In this document: piece by piece, positions 38,190 to 50,887 of the stretch | Numbering within the stretch: position 1 is the stretch's first letter | Layout of the letters: each line of letters starts with the position of its first letter | Source of the DNA: Litomosoides sigmodontis | Taxonomy: Eukaryota; Nematoda; Chromadorea; Rhabditida; Onchocercidae | NCBI GenBank assembly: GCA_963070105.1 | Contig: OY718806.1 | Location: 5,601,865-5,665,864 of the forward strand | Length of the DNA stretch: 64,000 nt | Direction: 5' to 3' | Notes under the pieces: generated by a model | What the model was told of the DNA's origin: nothing | Databases searched by the model: none | What the model saw: the letters and a program-made list of their open reading frames with translations, nothing else | Program-made: the position numbers and the translations under genes

Positions 38190-38437
38190 ATGAAAGAAAA
38201 TCGGAGGTGAGAACCAAACTAAAGCTCATCCAATTCAAACTTAAAAATTTCAAGTTGAGGTGCAGTTTGCAACAGCTGTTCAAGCAACACATAGACATCA
38301 AATGGTTTGAAATTTTCAAAAAAGGCTTAGCAGAAATTTGGGAAGAAGCTAAGATGCTGTTCAAGCCTAAGCAATCTGTCATTAACGCTCTGTCTGTTAT
38401 TACTCTGTTTCTGTTGCTATTTCTCTGGTATTGCTAA
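38190..38437 (+). CDS. Small tail-anchored membrane protein, 62 aa
   Basis: Exon 1 is 38190-38206 (MKENR, donor CGGAG/GTGAGA). Exon 2 is 38266-38437 (acceptor GAGGTGCAG), and the phase 2 join gives 62 codons. The 59-base intron is short but within nematode range. The N-terminal 40 residues form a charged amphipathic helix (QQLFKQHIDIKWFEIFKKGL, then EIWEEAKMLF). A hydrophobic segment (VITLFLLLFLWYC) ends directly at the stop, so insertion by the tail-anchor route with the N-terminus in the cytosol is expected. No family is recognised. The alternative is a longer exon 2 whose true start lies upstream; the membrane segment is the best-supported part. Confidence 0.42.
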
Positions 38438-39872
38438 AGTGATAATCACGGTAGGACTGATATATGTTAGCAGAAGCTTACCCGCAGTATGCTTACATTG
38501 AAAGTAATTCATCCACAATACTTCCTGTCTGAAATCACTTACGGGGCAATCTTTTCGCAAGGAGTGTACACAGGGGCACTTTGCAAAAATTCCTTAAAAT
38601 CAAGCAGATCGGTATCACCGTCTATTGTTAAGCCATAAGTAGAAACACAATATTAAATGTCCACTCACTCCTTCACTTTCGTAAGACGAGCAGAAGTACT
38701 TACTCGGAATAGTACAATAACAACTTTTCATCATCATTCACTAACGAATATGAAAATTTTCGACTGGTTTCTGGGCGTCTATATCTGTTCACCGACGCTC
38801 ACTTGTTATCGGATTCTTAAAACAGTGCACTACTGTACTGTGAATAGGCGAGAAATGTTACACGCTCAATCACTTTGCTTTATCATACAATGATAACTGT
38901 ACAAATGTGAGTTTAACTTTCAAATATGAGGATTTTGGAAGGACGCATTGGTACCGCTGCAAAAATCTACTAACATTTTTGGCAATCGAAGGATGCTGTA
39001 AAATTAATTATAATTAGAGAAGAGGAAATATCTGCAAGAAATAAGCGTCGAGGGGAACAAATGAATTTGCGATGCTGAAGGAGGAGATGTCTGGAAGGAG
39101 AACTTCAAGTATTGTTATAATGGGAGCTATGTAAAAGACGAAATAATTTTACAAATGTCGGCGCCATCAGAAACAGTTGTTTCTCTTGTTAAAATGGCTC
39201 TAAGGTTGTTCAGTTTTTGATAAATTTCCTTATCTTCACTTGTCTTTCAATCATCTCACTTTCTCTGCTTAAAAGTGAGAATTAAATATCTTTGGCTCGT
39301 AAATGGTTTATAAGGTAGAAACATACTAGTAAATACTTCAGGAAATAGATCGATAAGACCTTTCTACCTTCCATGCCTGGTGATATTACAAGAGATTTTT
39401 CGATGCTTTCCGAGAACAGCAAGTTTTAAATGAATGCGAAAAAGAAAAAGTTTACATACTTGATCTTTAAATAATTGAATATTTATTTTCCAAACAGTTA
39501 TGTCACAAATAGATGGCAGCAAAAATGAAAAGTTTGGTAATTTTCAACTACAGATTTTCAATATTCATTCAATAATCCACAATACTAGTTGGTTTTTTTC
39601 CATACATTTCGGTGAAGCTTAAGTTGGCGTTTTCCATACTCGCCGGTAAAGTTTACATGATGCCTTCCTTACCTTTGTTTCTTTCTTAACGCGTTTTTTT
39701 ATATAATTTTGGATCCAAAGTATACGGTTAATAAATATCAAATATTGCTATATGTAAAGTGCAGAAATTTCTGAAGTGATGGAAAGAGGACGATCCATGC
39801 CTTCTGCAAAGGGTTTCCAACCAGAATGAACCAGCGAAATATAAGTGCAAAAGATTCCCGACTAGCAATTAA
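38438..39872. other. Intergenic region, one possible mini-gene
   Basis: Between the tail-anchored gene and the secreted-protein gene there is AT-rich sequence. One minus-strand two-exon candidate of 38 codons lies at 38539-38737; it is described among the findings. No other exon is supported. Confidence 0.4.
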
Positions 39873-41534
39873 TTACTTAAAGCATGATGACTGGATAAAT
39901 CTATGCAGTTGATCTATATACATCGCCAGGAAGAAATTAATAACAATTTTAATATCCTCGTCAGTCAGTGTTTTTTCTTTTGTACTTTTTATGTACACCA
40001 AAGTATCGCTTGTCATTTCTTCCAGGGGATTGTTCTTCCATCTCTCGTACAGTGAAATCATTGCCTTACATAGCTCTAAATGAAAATCGCTGAAGAGCTC
40101 CGCATTTCATTGCATGCTACTACGCTGTTGCAAATTTAGACTTCAACTACAAAACGTAACACAGCCGCTAATTTACCAAACTACTTTTTAAAATAAAGAA
40201 GCAAGCCAGCTGCTAATTATGAACTGAGCACAGGTTATAAGATGTAACTTTTGATGTTATAAAATTGTTCAATATTACATAGTGAAATTATTCTTTCCTG
40301 AATTTTTAGCAGAAAAATTTCCACGTGGGCTGAAGTAACCTACCCGTGTCATCGTGTTCAACTTCGCATATGTAAGCCAGTTTACTCATTTTTCGTTGAA
40401 TATCGTTTAGAAATTCCTGAAATTTTCATCGTTTTAGTTAATTTCGGTGAGTAATATACAGTTTGAAAAAAAACTGATGATTATTTTGTCATTCATTATT
40501 CCATTACACGTAAGGCCATAAACCAAATTAATCATCACAGAGGCTGGAAGCAGAGAAACGTTTGTATTATATAGTATGTGCGTGCTGACAATCAAAGTTA
40601 CGAATTCCTTACAAGATGAGGGATGCCTCATATCTCGAAATTATATGCATTCAAAAGTTTTATCTGAAAAGTGTGAATCATTCAGAGGCTTTCAGAATCC
40701 AATGATAGACTCCAAAGAGCTACATTTATCTTTGTCTATTCGCCACATCACTTGCATTTAACCAAGTAACGTCATCAACTTCATGATGTCCAAAAAGAAT
40801 GGCAAAAATTATTTAAGACACTTTAACTGATGACATGAAAGCAGAAATAGAATGAGTCCTTCTAGTTTTTACTGAAATGGCTTTAGTAAAATATGTACTT
40901 CTAAACCTGACTGAAACTAAAATTTATGCTTTTGCGTTCGCAACAGATTTCTAACGTATTGATACAGGATTAACATCTGGCGTGATAATCTATATCAGAG
41001 GTAGGAGGTGATATCATAAAGCATTTTCAAAAGTCGAACTTACTTTGCTTATCTTTGTAACATCAGCAACACTGACCGTGCATGGCATCGCAGTAAGTAG
41101 TGTGGCAGTCTACAAGACAGATTGAAATGTCCGGCATTTCAAAATGAAAATGAATTAAATATATTGCACAATATTTAAGAAGTGAAAATATATTTTTCGA
41201 AACTATAGAACTTACTTGCTTATGTGTTGGCAAATCAGAAAATTTCCACATGTTTACTTCTAGAGAGGCAATGAGTAACCGCTCGCATAAGGTTTCCTGT
41301 AATTTTTAGATTGTACTTGCATGAGCAATCGTTTACATCTCTGACAATATGATGTAGGAAATAAAAAGTTGTGAGAAAAATTCTTTGAAACAAAAAGGTT
41401 GTAAAGAGAAGTGGTTGGCAACAGATGACATTTTGCAATCGAAAATCGAGACTGTAGTCGACCCTTGCTTCGCAGAACAGTTGAAAAAATACTTCAACGA
41501 ACACATACTGCAGCACAGTAGCCGTGCATTTCAT
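39873..41534 (-). CDS. Predicted secreted protein, 175 aa, five exons, unrecognised
   Basis: The minus-strand exons are 41534-41430, 41296-41216, 41109-41044, 40416-40344 and 40075-39873. Acceptors are ATTACAG, CTTGTAG, TTTCAG and CATTTAG. Donors include two GTAAGT and one GTAGGT, and all phases agree. The first 23 residues (MKCTATVLQYVFVEVFFQLF) look like a signal peptide. The mature part is mostly helical and charged, with spaced cysteines (ETLC, MPC, YIC, ELC, SSCF). Other recognisable stretches are LERLLI-type helices, ERWKNNPLEEMTSDTL and LTDEDIKIVINFFLAMYID before the stop. The last four exons are well supported. The first is less so, because its donor (AAT/GTCATC) is weak. It may belong to a nematode-specific secreted family, but I cannot name one. 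Confidence 0.6.
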
Positions 41535-44500
41535 TTTTGTTGCGTATGAAAACGTTTTCAAAGCTAAGATGTTTGTTGAGGATGGACTCCGTTAGTTTCC
41601 TAAATAACGACACGAACGGATAGATGCTATAGCAAATGGAATCAAAATATTTATCATTGCTTTGAAAGTTAGGTAGGATTTCACAGCGAGGCTAAGTTAT
41701 AGACAACTATGATCCGGCGGTAATACGCTTCATTCAAAGACAACATTTTATTGCTGCACAAATGAAGAAAATATTGAATGGAAACGAACACTAAAAATTT
41801 TTTCCAGTAAGAAATTAGTCTCATTAGAGTGTATGAAAAGTTAGCACGGCACAGATACACAATAGTTGTTATGAATATTTTTTGTTTATTGCCAGAATTT
41901 CAGTTGAACTAAAGCTGTAAAACTCTGAAAGGAAAGTTCGCAAAGTATGGGAAAGGTGCTGGATAGGTTGGAAGCCTGAAAAACATTGTGGACGGGAAGT
42001 AAATGATGACCTGAAAGAGCAGAGGCAGTTTTGCAATTGCTGAAAATAAACCATTTTAGATTTGGCTTGGTGATCCGTAGAATTGTCAATGGCAACAATG
42101 CAATGGAATTGGTTGAAGTCAAGAAGATTCAGGATGAGGAATGAATAACTGGGAGTTACTGATGTATTTAGCTGGAAATTCGCCACAATAAGGAACTAGA
42201 CTAAACTTTGTCGTTGCTATTAGCGAAGTTAGTTGAATAATAAATAGATTGTGGAATAAATCAAAAGTGCTTGTAAAGGTATGAATCAAAAATTTAACAT
42301 AAAAGCAGCAATGAGCAAAAAAGTACCAGAACGCGTTTCCAACACTGCCATCTTCAGAGCAATTATTGCATTGATTTTTCCTTTTATTGTGTGGGAATGA
42401 ATTTCACTGACACGATACGCTTACTTTAACAGTTCATGACAGGTTGGATTTAAATAATTTAGTAATGATTAATTGATGGAACAACTCTTCAATATTCTTT
42501 GATTGTTCCACTTTAAAGACCTCAGCTTCAGTGTAAAAGTAAAATAAGGTGACTGGACAAGAAATGATGCGGATGAAGTAATGGGACATCCACATATACA
42601 TGCATTATACATATACAGAGAAAGGGAGAGGTAATATAGACAGATTTACCTTCGCTCACTTTCCCTATTTAAATTTTTGCCTTTTTCACCAAATCATTCC
42701 TGCGACCAGTTCTTTACAACAGTCATGAGCAAGATGGGATAACAAATTCTTGCTTCAAAGATACACATATAAGCATCTTCCGTTGCAAGCCTATGTGATA
42801 ATATCTTAACAAAAGCTCTGTTTCTTGAGATGTAGTAAATGCTTGCTTTTCTTTCTTTGCATTTATTCTTCCAGTGATTTAAAAAATACTGACTGGTAGT
42901 GCAGAAAGGATGATAGACAATTATTATTTCAGTTGGTAATCATTCAAATCAATTTTGTATTTCTGTTAGTTGTTTATGATAGTGGTCACCATAGTTTCAT
43001 CTAACTTCCACATTTCCGGCATTTACTGTAATCAAATGAAAACTTACGACTTGTGCAATACAACGCTCGCAACAATAATATGTTTGCATAAGCAGGACTT
43101 TATAACTATCAATATTTCATTCAGTTTGTTTGTTAACTCAAGCGGCATATACGTCTTGTTTATTAAATGAAAAGAATTTACACGAGGACACATTTTAGCG
43201 AAATTCATCGAAAAATTGCATTGCACCGATCAATTCTCACGTGATGGACACTGCTGACAGAGTGTAATTGTCGCTGAAGTGGATCGTCTGAAAATGTTAA
43301 AGTTAAAACCTTTGTCTTTTTATCAGTTTCACCTGATAATTACGTAGATGGATATCATAAACATTAAGCCCCAAAGAACAACGCGCATACGAATTTCCAG
43401 CTGCTTGTTCTTTTAGCACGTAATGTACGTAGTAATCTACATACTAAACGTAAATTACGTGCTCCTTTTCGTTGTAATAATGGCTATGCACTGACAAGTG
43501 CACGCACATGTATTACACATATTCTGCTGCGTAAGCGGAAAATAAACGGAAGCAGAACCATTCTTATGCTCGGTGCTGATCTGATCTGAAGCTGCAAGCT
43601 CTGCTAACGCTGTAAATTTCACAATTGATGCTATCTGTGACATTACCAGTGAGATCTTGCTTCGTTGAGCTCAACCTATGACTTCTTTATGTCTCCAAGA
43701 TTATTTACACAGATAGGTCAAGCAGTCCTGAGCGTTGCCTCCTTCTTAGTTATGCATGTTTCTCATCTATCTGCAAAAACGTGGAGCTGTCGATGTTGCA
43801 AAAAGAATCATTAAAAAAAATGCAAAAATTTTGCAAGGTATCTTTTGAAAGTTGAAGAGGTAAGGAAATCCATCAACTGACACAAGGTAATGATGATGCT
43901 TTTCAGTAAACAGGAGAGTGCAGCGTTATGTTACCGACAAAACTATAACATAAAATTCTTGCCGAAGCAATTCTTCCACAATACGAAATTTAATGACCTG
44001 TAATGGAGAGTGTGAAACATACAAAGGCTATAGTGACAATCCCAATTATTGATGGCTTTCTACCGCAGGCAAAGGCCAAGGTAGAGTGATTGCTCTCAAA
44101 AGGTAACTGTCGTCCTTACTGACCTTGACTGTCTTTCCCCAATATGTTTCTTCCATGCACATATGTATAAACAACGAAGCCCCTTTTAACCTAAGTGAAT
44201 TGAAAGGCATACTAGAGTTTCACGTATTTGTCACCCGTTAATTATTGACGTCTTTGACGCTATTTGATTCAACCGGTTTATGCAAAAAATTATGGCCATA
44301 TAACTTAATTATTCCTTTAGGACACTTCGTTACACAAAATTAAAGAATGTGTGGGAAGTCGCACATGATAGTTGCATTATGCTGCCTTTACTTTATATTT
44401 CATTTTAGTGCTATACTTTTCGCATTATTTACAGAAAATTTCAAGTTATTCTCGGGTTTCAACCGTCCATTGGTCGGTGGGTGCTTGCATTTGCCATTTA

Positions 44501-47500
44501 ATACATGAACTGATGTGTACTAGAAAGTGGGTAGGTAAAATTCTTCACCAGAATACCTCCATTTCTTCGCCACTTTTTTACCGGAACCTTCACTGTAGTT
44601 CTCAGTATAAACTCTGCGGATGATTCACCTGTTTAATTATAGTAACAGGGGAAGTGACAAAGATGTAACTGGTAAATCGTATACCGTTGTGCAAAGTTGA
44701 CTACATAGATTTATGATTCATTGTTTAAAAGTTAAGATGGAGCCTGCATGTAGTGAACTTCTTCCCAGTGTGCTGCATCGATTTTAGTTCATATATCAGT
44801 CTAAAGTGAATGCCCCTCAACTTTTCACAACACCGAAGTGGAACTTGGTTTGAGCAGAAAACTTGTGAGGAAGACTGGAAGGATTCGACGTTCCTCGTGG
44901 TGTAGTATAAATCATGTTGACAAGCTTTTGTTTATAGATCTACACCAGCAATCCATCAAACATCAAAATTCAGAACAGCTAATTTGTTGCAGCTATTGCA
45001 TTGTTCCATTGTTTGGAATTTCTTGTTTCCTAAGTCTTCCTAAAGAATTTCACTGAGTGCTTTCTTATATTCTATTACAAAGGCCTATATTATCTGCATG
45101 TCATGAATTAACAATAATCCTCCTTTTAAATATGAAATCTTTTCGAATAAAATTTGTAACTTAGAACCTAGTTTAAATTGCTCGGAACTATGCTAATTTA
45201 CCACAACATCATATTTGTGGTCTTTTCAGCTGCATATTGAGTGAATTGCACTAGCCACAATAAGATTATATGGTCTACAATAACTTGAACGGTATGCTAA
45301 TTACTGCCAAGAGTCTGAATGCTAATAACTATTGATTGAAGTATTTAACGGATTTCCATATGGATGGAGAGTTAAAATTTAATAAGTGATAAATGATGTC
45401 GTATTCAACATTTTACCTTTCATCGTGGCAACGTAACAGTTAAATGAATATGGAGTTAAAAAGGCTTGAACATATCTGATAAATTATCGCCGGAGAGAAT
45501 ATTACTTCAGAAAACAGTACTTCTCTAGCTGATTCTTGCAATAGCAATATCCGAGGGACTGCTAAATGACCAAATATGGAAGGAGAGAGGAAATGCAAAC
45601 GTGTACAACGTGTTTGGCTGGATGTCTAAATTTCTTCGTATCTTCACTTTAAAATATCATTTATTAGTGATATGTGTGCATATAGAATTTGAGATGAACT
45701 GAACAGGAAGGAACGTCACAAGTTGTGTGCCGGTTTAAAGTTTAGTAAATGTCATAATAGTGGTAGGACGACTACCCAGTTTCATTGCCATCTGTAATTT
45801 ATCTTTTTTCTTAAGTGTGCTTCTTCAGGAAATGGAAGTACGGGAAAGGTATGAATGATTGGAGTGTTTTGAATCACTTTAAGCATCTTATGAAGCTCAG
45901 AAATCATTTCTAACTTGTTTGCTTATGCGCCACAATAGTAACTGGCACAAGCAGTAAGTAAATATTCTGCAGGAATTCTGTCGTTTCAAGGATTTCACAG
46001 AAATTGTTGCCGATCCTTTTTTCGTAGCTCCATCATTTTGACACTTTTCCAATAATTTTCTTTTGTCTTTCGATCGTTTTTATGATTTTTTATTATGAAT
46101 TTGTATTTACGGTCAATAAGTTTTCTCTTTGCAACATGTATAAAGTTACAAGCAGTGAATTGTTTAAATTTAATTTAGAATTCGAAACACGTCCCGTTTT
46201 AGACCTAGATTCACTGCTTTGCAGCTTCTTGTTAATCTTATCATGTGGCACTCACCGATCAGCCTGTGTTCCATGATGGGAAGAGATGTGGTGAGGTATG
46301 TGGCTGTTTTAATAGAATGTAATTTTTGTTATCGAAACTGTAAAGCTTTCTTGCAAAGGTGACAAATGGTGCTTATTTGACGCGCTAATCACTCTCATAG
46401 CGCTCTGAATCGAAAGTCTGTAGAATTCTGTCACCAGCAAGCACTGTTACAAAATTAGCGTAGAGCTACTGACAGACATCGGTAACAGTGAAGTGGGAAA
46501 GGAAGTGAAGTATGTAATTGGTAGGAGCAAGGTAGAGAGCGTGGCAGATGAGGAATGTGTTATGTGATCCGTTTCAGTATCCAATACACCCTACCCTATT
46601 TGTCCTTGATTTGTCACCCAAGCATGTAAGATGGAATTTTATCACGATCTGTTTTCTCCACCAAAATCATTTGATACGTGTGAATATGTTGCTCCCACTG
46701 CACGATACATGTTTCCCCCACCGCGCTGATATTTAAATTTTAATGAAAAATGCAATTACTGTTGGAGGGAAGAATAGATATGCTTCGATGATTTTCCAAT
46801 CCATCTCTTATTTTCACCCAACCATTCATTTGTGAGAGGAGCAAAATGCATTTACAAAGAGAGAATTCTTCCTCTTGTACCATTTGCTGCTTTCAGAAAT
46901 CGTTTGATTTAATTTCATTCTAATTTCATTTCCTGGTCCTTTGCTGTGCATTAGGAAAGATGGTGCTGGTGTAAAGAGAATGAAAAAAAGTAAAGCTAAG
47001 CTTAGCCTAATTTTTTCCCGTTATTTCATCTCAATATCCTAGCACAAAATCGACGGTGCAGAAAAAGCTTGTGAAGCCTCTCTTCAAACATTCATACAAT
47101 GGGAAATATCGCTGTTATTTAATTTGCATATCAATTAACAAAAAATGAAGGACTTTTTTCGTTTGAGTGTACGATATGGTACTAAATGGAAATAAGAAGT
47201 ATTGGCATACACGTGATAGATTTTGAAAAATTGAAATGCGTGAGTTTAATTTAGCACAATTCGCTTCTGAGCTATGCGAATCTCATACCATGTGGTGAAA
47301 AGGCAACGTCACAATATCATTGACGCACGATACATTACTTATTCTGTGCTGAATTTGGTTATTGAATTTCATTTTTTATTTAATTTGGATGAAATTTAAG
47401 TTGCAATGCTGGCATACGACACTTGGCTGGAGTGCAAGATTCCTTTTGTGATAGGTTGCAGAAGCTAACAAATAGGTTTCTAACCTTAAAGCTAAAAGGT

Positions 47501-48770
47501 TGTTAATTTCTATGAGCTATCACAAGAAGAAATATTGCCAATGATAATGCTTTATGATGATATATTGCAATCTATTTAATGCCAATGCTGTGGACCGATT
47601 TCGGACTGTTGGCGCATTCTGTATTTGTGAAATTTCCGCCTTTTATTAATGACTTACTTTGGTGTTTACACTTTTCAAGTTTCATTTTAAAATGTGCTCC
47701 ATCTGCACTTTTCATAGAGTCGTCCTTTCAATATTCAGTTACCTAGTCGTACACTACTGGGAAAGTGCTAAAGTGCTTGAGAATCCACTAAACATAACTG
47801 CAGTATTTTTTGTAGATAAAATACTACAGGAACTTGAAGTTTCCATGGAAAAATGATGTAGAAAGGAAATTGCTTCCTTAATGTTTTCACATACGTTTTT
47901 GTCCATTTAGAAAAGGCTATTCCCTATTCAATGGAATTCCTGAAAATTTATAACTGTTGCTAATGGCTTTACAAATTTCCTACAAAGCAGAAAGAGAGTG
48001 ATGTATTCTGACTGCAAATGACTGTCGAATGTTCAACATCTGGGCACATCTGCCTTCCATCAGATAGATAGATATCTTCTGTCTTGAACATTCATTTTAA
48101 TGATGACGTAGTGATCTGTTTGGTCTAAAAGAATCCACCAATTTGGAATGTTCGCCGAACGTTCCAAAGTGTACTTGAAGAAAGCAAGGCGATTGATTGC
48201 CGTAAAGCACAGTCCTGTTTAGTTTTTATCAAGCGAATGAAGAAACCTCTTCAACCTTTTAAAACATTTCTTGTTTCGTGAAGTGATTGTTGAAAATTTT
48301 GCTTAGACACAAGTTCACTTGACAAACTCCGTCCGACAAATGTGAAATTGGTAAATGGTAAGCAGCAGATGGTGGCGCTGTCATTGACGAAACTCCGAAC
48401 TTGCGCTCTCTTTATTCCTCCTCACATTACTCTCCTTCAATTCCTTTTTTATAAGCTTAGTAAGCTCATCCGAGCTTCTGGAAACTTTGCAAGTTCGACG
48501 GGACGACCTCCTAGTCTGAATGAACAGAGTAGCCATTGTTGCTGCAGCTTTCAGCTTCCTCTTCTTCCTAAAAAACTAGCAACTTTAGCGCTAAACCTCT
48601 ACCACTTTCCTCCTACAACACTCGCAACGATTAGATTTACGGTGCAGTCAGTCTTGCGAAAAATTCCCCGTCTGCAAGCTCTGCGTTAATAACGACGTTT
48701 GTGGTTCGCATATGAGGAGATAAGTGTTTGTTTGTATAATCTATTGTGTCTGTCTCTGTCCGCCTCTGTC

Positions 48771-48801
48771 TGTCCTTGTGTCTGTGTCTGTGTCTGTGTC
48801 T

Positions 48802-48879
<78 letters not shown>
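48771..48879. repeat. (TGTC)n/(TG)n microsatellite
   Basis: TGTC-type units with the period CTGTGT grade into about 37 TG units ending at 48878. The long Cys/Val and Thr/His frames across it, on both strands, are artefacts of the dinucleotide. Confidence 0.95.
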
Positions 48880-49166
48880 TGATCGGTACGTTGTCTTGCT
48901 CGCCAGTTTGACCGTGAAAGTGGGGTGTACCGTATGTGCTGGGATCGTGCTGCGCGGCTTTTAGCATTGGTCCCTCGTGACTGCATTCGCTTTGTCAAGA
49001 TTTGAATCGCCGTTGCAACGATACGTCAATGAAGATGCACTACCGCATTTCTCTCTTTTTTCTTTCCTGTCACTCCAAAAGTTATTATCGTTCACTATTA
49101 GCTTGGACAGTGGCCTGCTTCACTAGAAAAAGGCAGGATGGGTGTGGGTTGTGCTTGTGGTCCCTC

Positions 49167-49382
49167 TCAGTGGATGTATGTGTGTGACTGTGAAAAGTTT
49201 AGCATTAATTTTGTAACTTTACTGTACTGAGGTACACTTCTTCGTGCAACACTCGTCGATAACTGCAAATGATAAGGTGCCGTAGCACATTCTTGAGGAT
49301 AAAACAGTAATATACGAATAGCAGAAGGCGAGATGAGAAAACCGTCATCGACGGGCAACTGTCGGACTTGGTAGCATGTCAT
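49167..49382 (-). CDS. Possible 71-aa ORF, unrecognised
   Basis: An ATG at 49382 opens 71 codons ending in TGA. Most of it has balanced codon use and ordinary protein composition (VRQLPVDDGFLISPSAIRIL, then LFYPQECATAPYHLQLSTSV, then ARRSVPQYSK). The last 20 residues are less convincing, and a GTTACA after the SK codons could be a donor. No domain, signal peptide or membrane segment is seen. It is a candidate only. Confidence 0.27.
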   Translation of the reverse strand: MTCYQVRQLPVDDGFLISPSAIRILLFYPQECATAPYHLQLSTSVARRSVPQYSKVTKLMLNFSQSHTYIH

Positions 49383-50232
49383 ATCCGTATATGTATATTT
49401 GTACAGATATGTACAAAACACTTAAAATAGACCAAAAGTCGTTAAGTGCCAGATGCATCTGCCTCTCTCTGCTGGCGATCAATTTTTTCACAAACCATGT
49501 TTGATGTTTCCGTACATTTAAAATATTAAAAAAATTGGAATGCTCTATCTCTCCACATATATAACAAATGGAACTGTGCCATTGGGAGTACAGTTAACAG
49601 TGAATTTTCAGATTTCCACTTCATTCTTTCTCTCTACTTATATTCATAATTTACATTTACTACTTACTTTGGGTGCTGCCCGCTATTACTGTCAGAGCAT
49701 TCAAATGTAAAATACAGTGAAGGTTATTACACACTCGAACCCTTCCGTGTGTGGGAAATATTCGCAGAAGCCTCAAAAGGGTCGAGAAGATTTCGTGGTG
49801 TATTGTCTGTCAACACCAAGTGGACAGTGAAATCTATTTGAGAAGGTGTCGCTTAATCGGATATGCCATCACAGGGAGTTTTCATGAAACGTAGTGAAGT
49901 TGTCTTAGCTATCACAGCATTTTTCATTTATTACTACAATATTCCATCCATTATCTTCTATTTTCTTCTGAAATGTTCTACTTACCTTTTCCCATTTTTT
50001 GCTGAAAAACGGATTGATTCGAATTGTTTTCCGATCATAGAAAACTTCATGGAAAAATTTATTGTGTGCAAGATTATCAACCGTGAAGGCAATAACAGAT
50101 TTACGAAAAGATTAATTAAGGCGAGAACATATGCTAATGAGCAGGGTCAGGCGGATCTCGCTGTCTTACGCCTGGTGGGGTCAGTTTTGATGGTCCAGAA
50201 TATGCCTGAACAGTAACGATTCTCATTTTCCC

Positions 50233-50887
<655 letters not shown>

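Noticed and set aside
38539..38621. EF-hand calcium loop (GDTDLLDFKEF)
   Set aside because: The acidic residues are out of register with the 12-residue EF loop and position 12 is not Glu.
41869..42186. 105-codon minus-strand frame
   Set aside because: Pyrimidine-rich shadow with no motif; the + strand offers a better-bounded exon at 42060-42144, itself uncertain.
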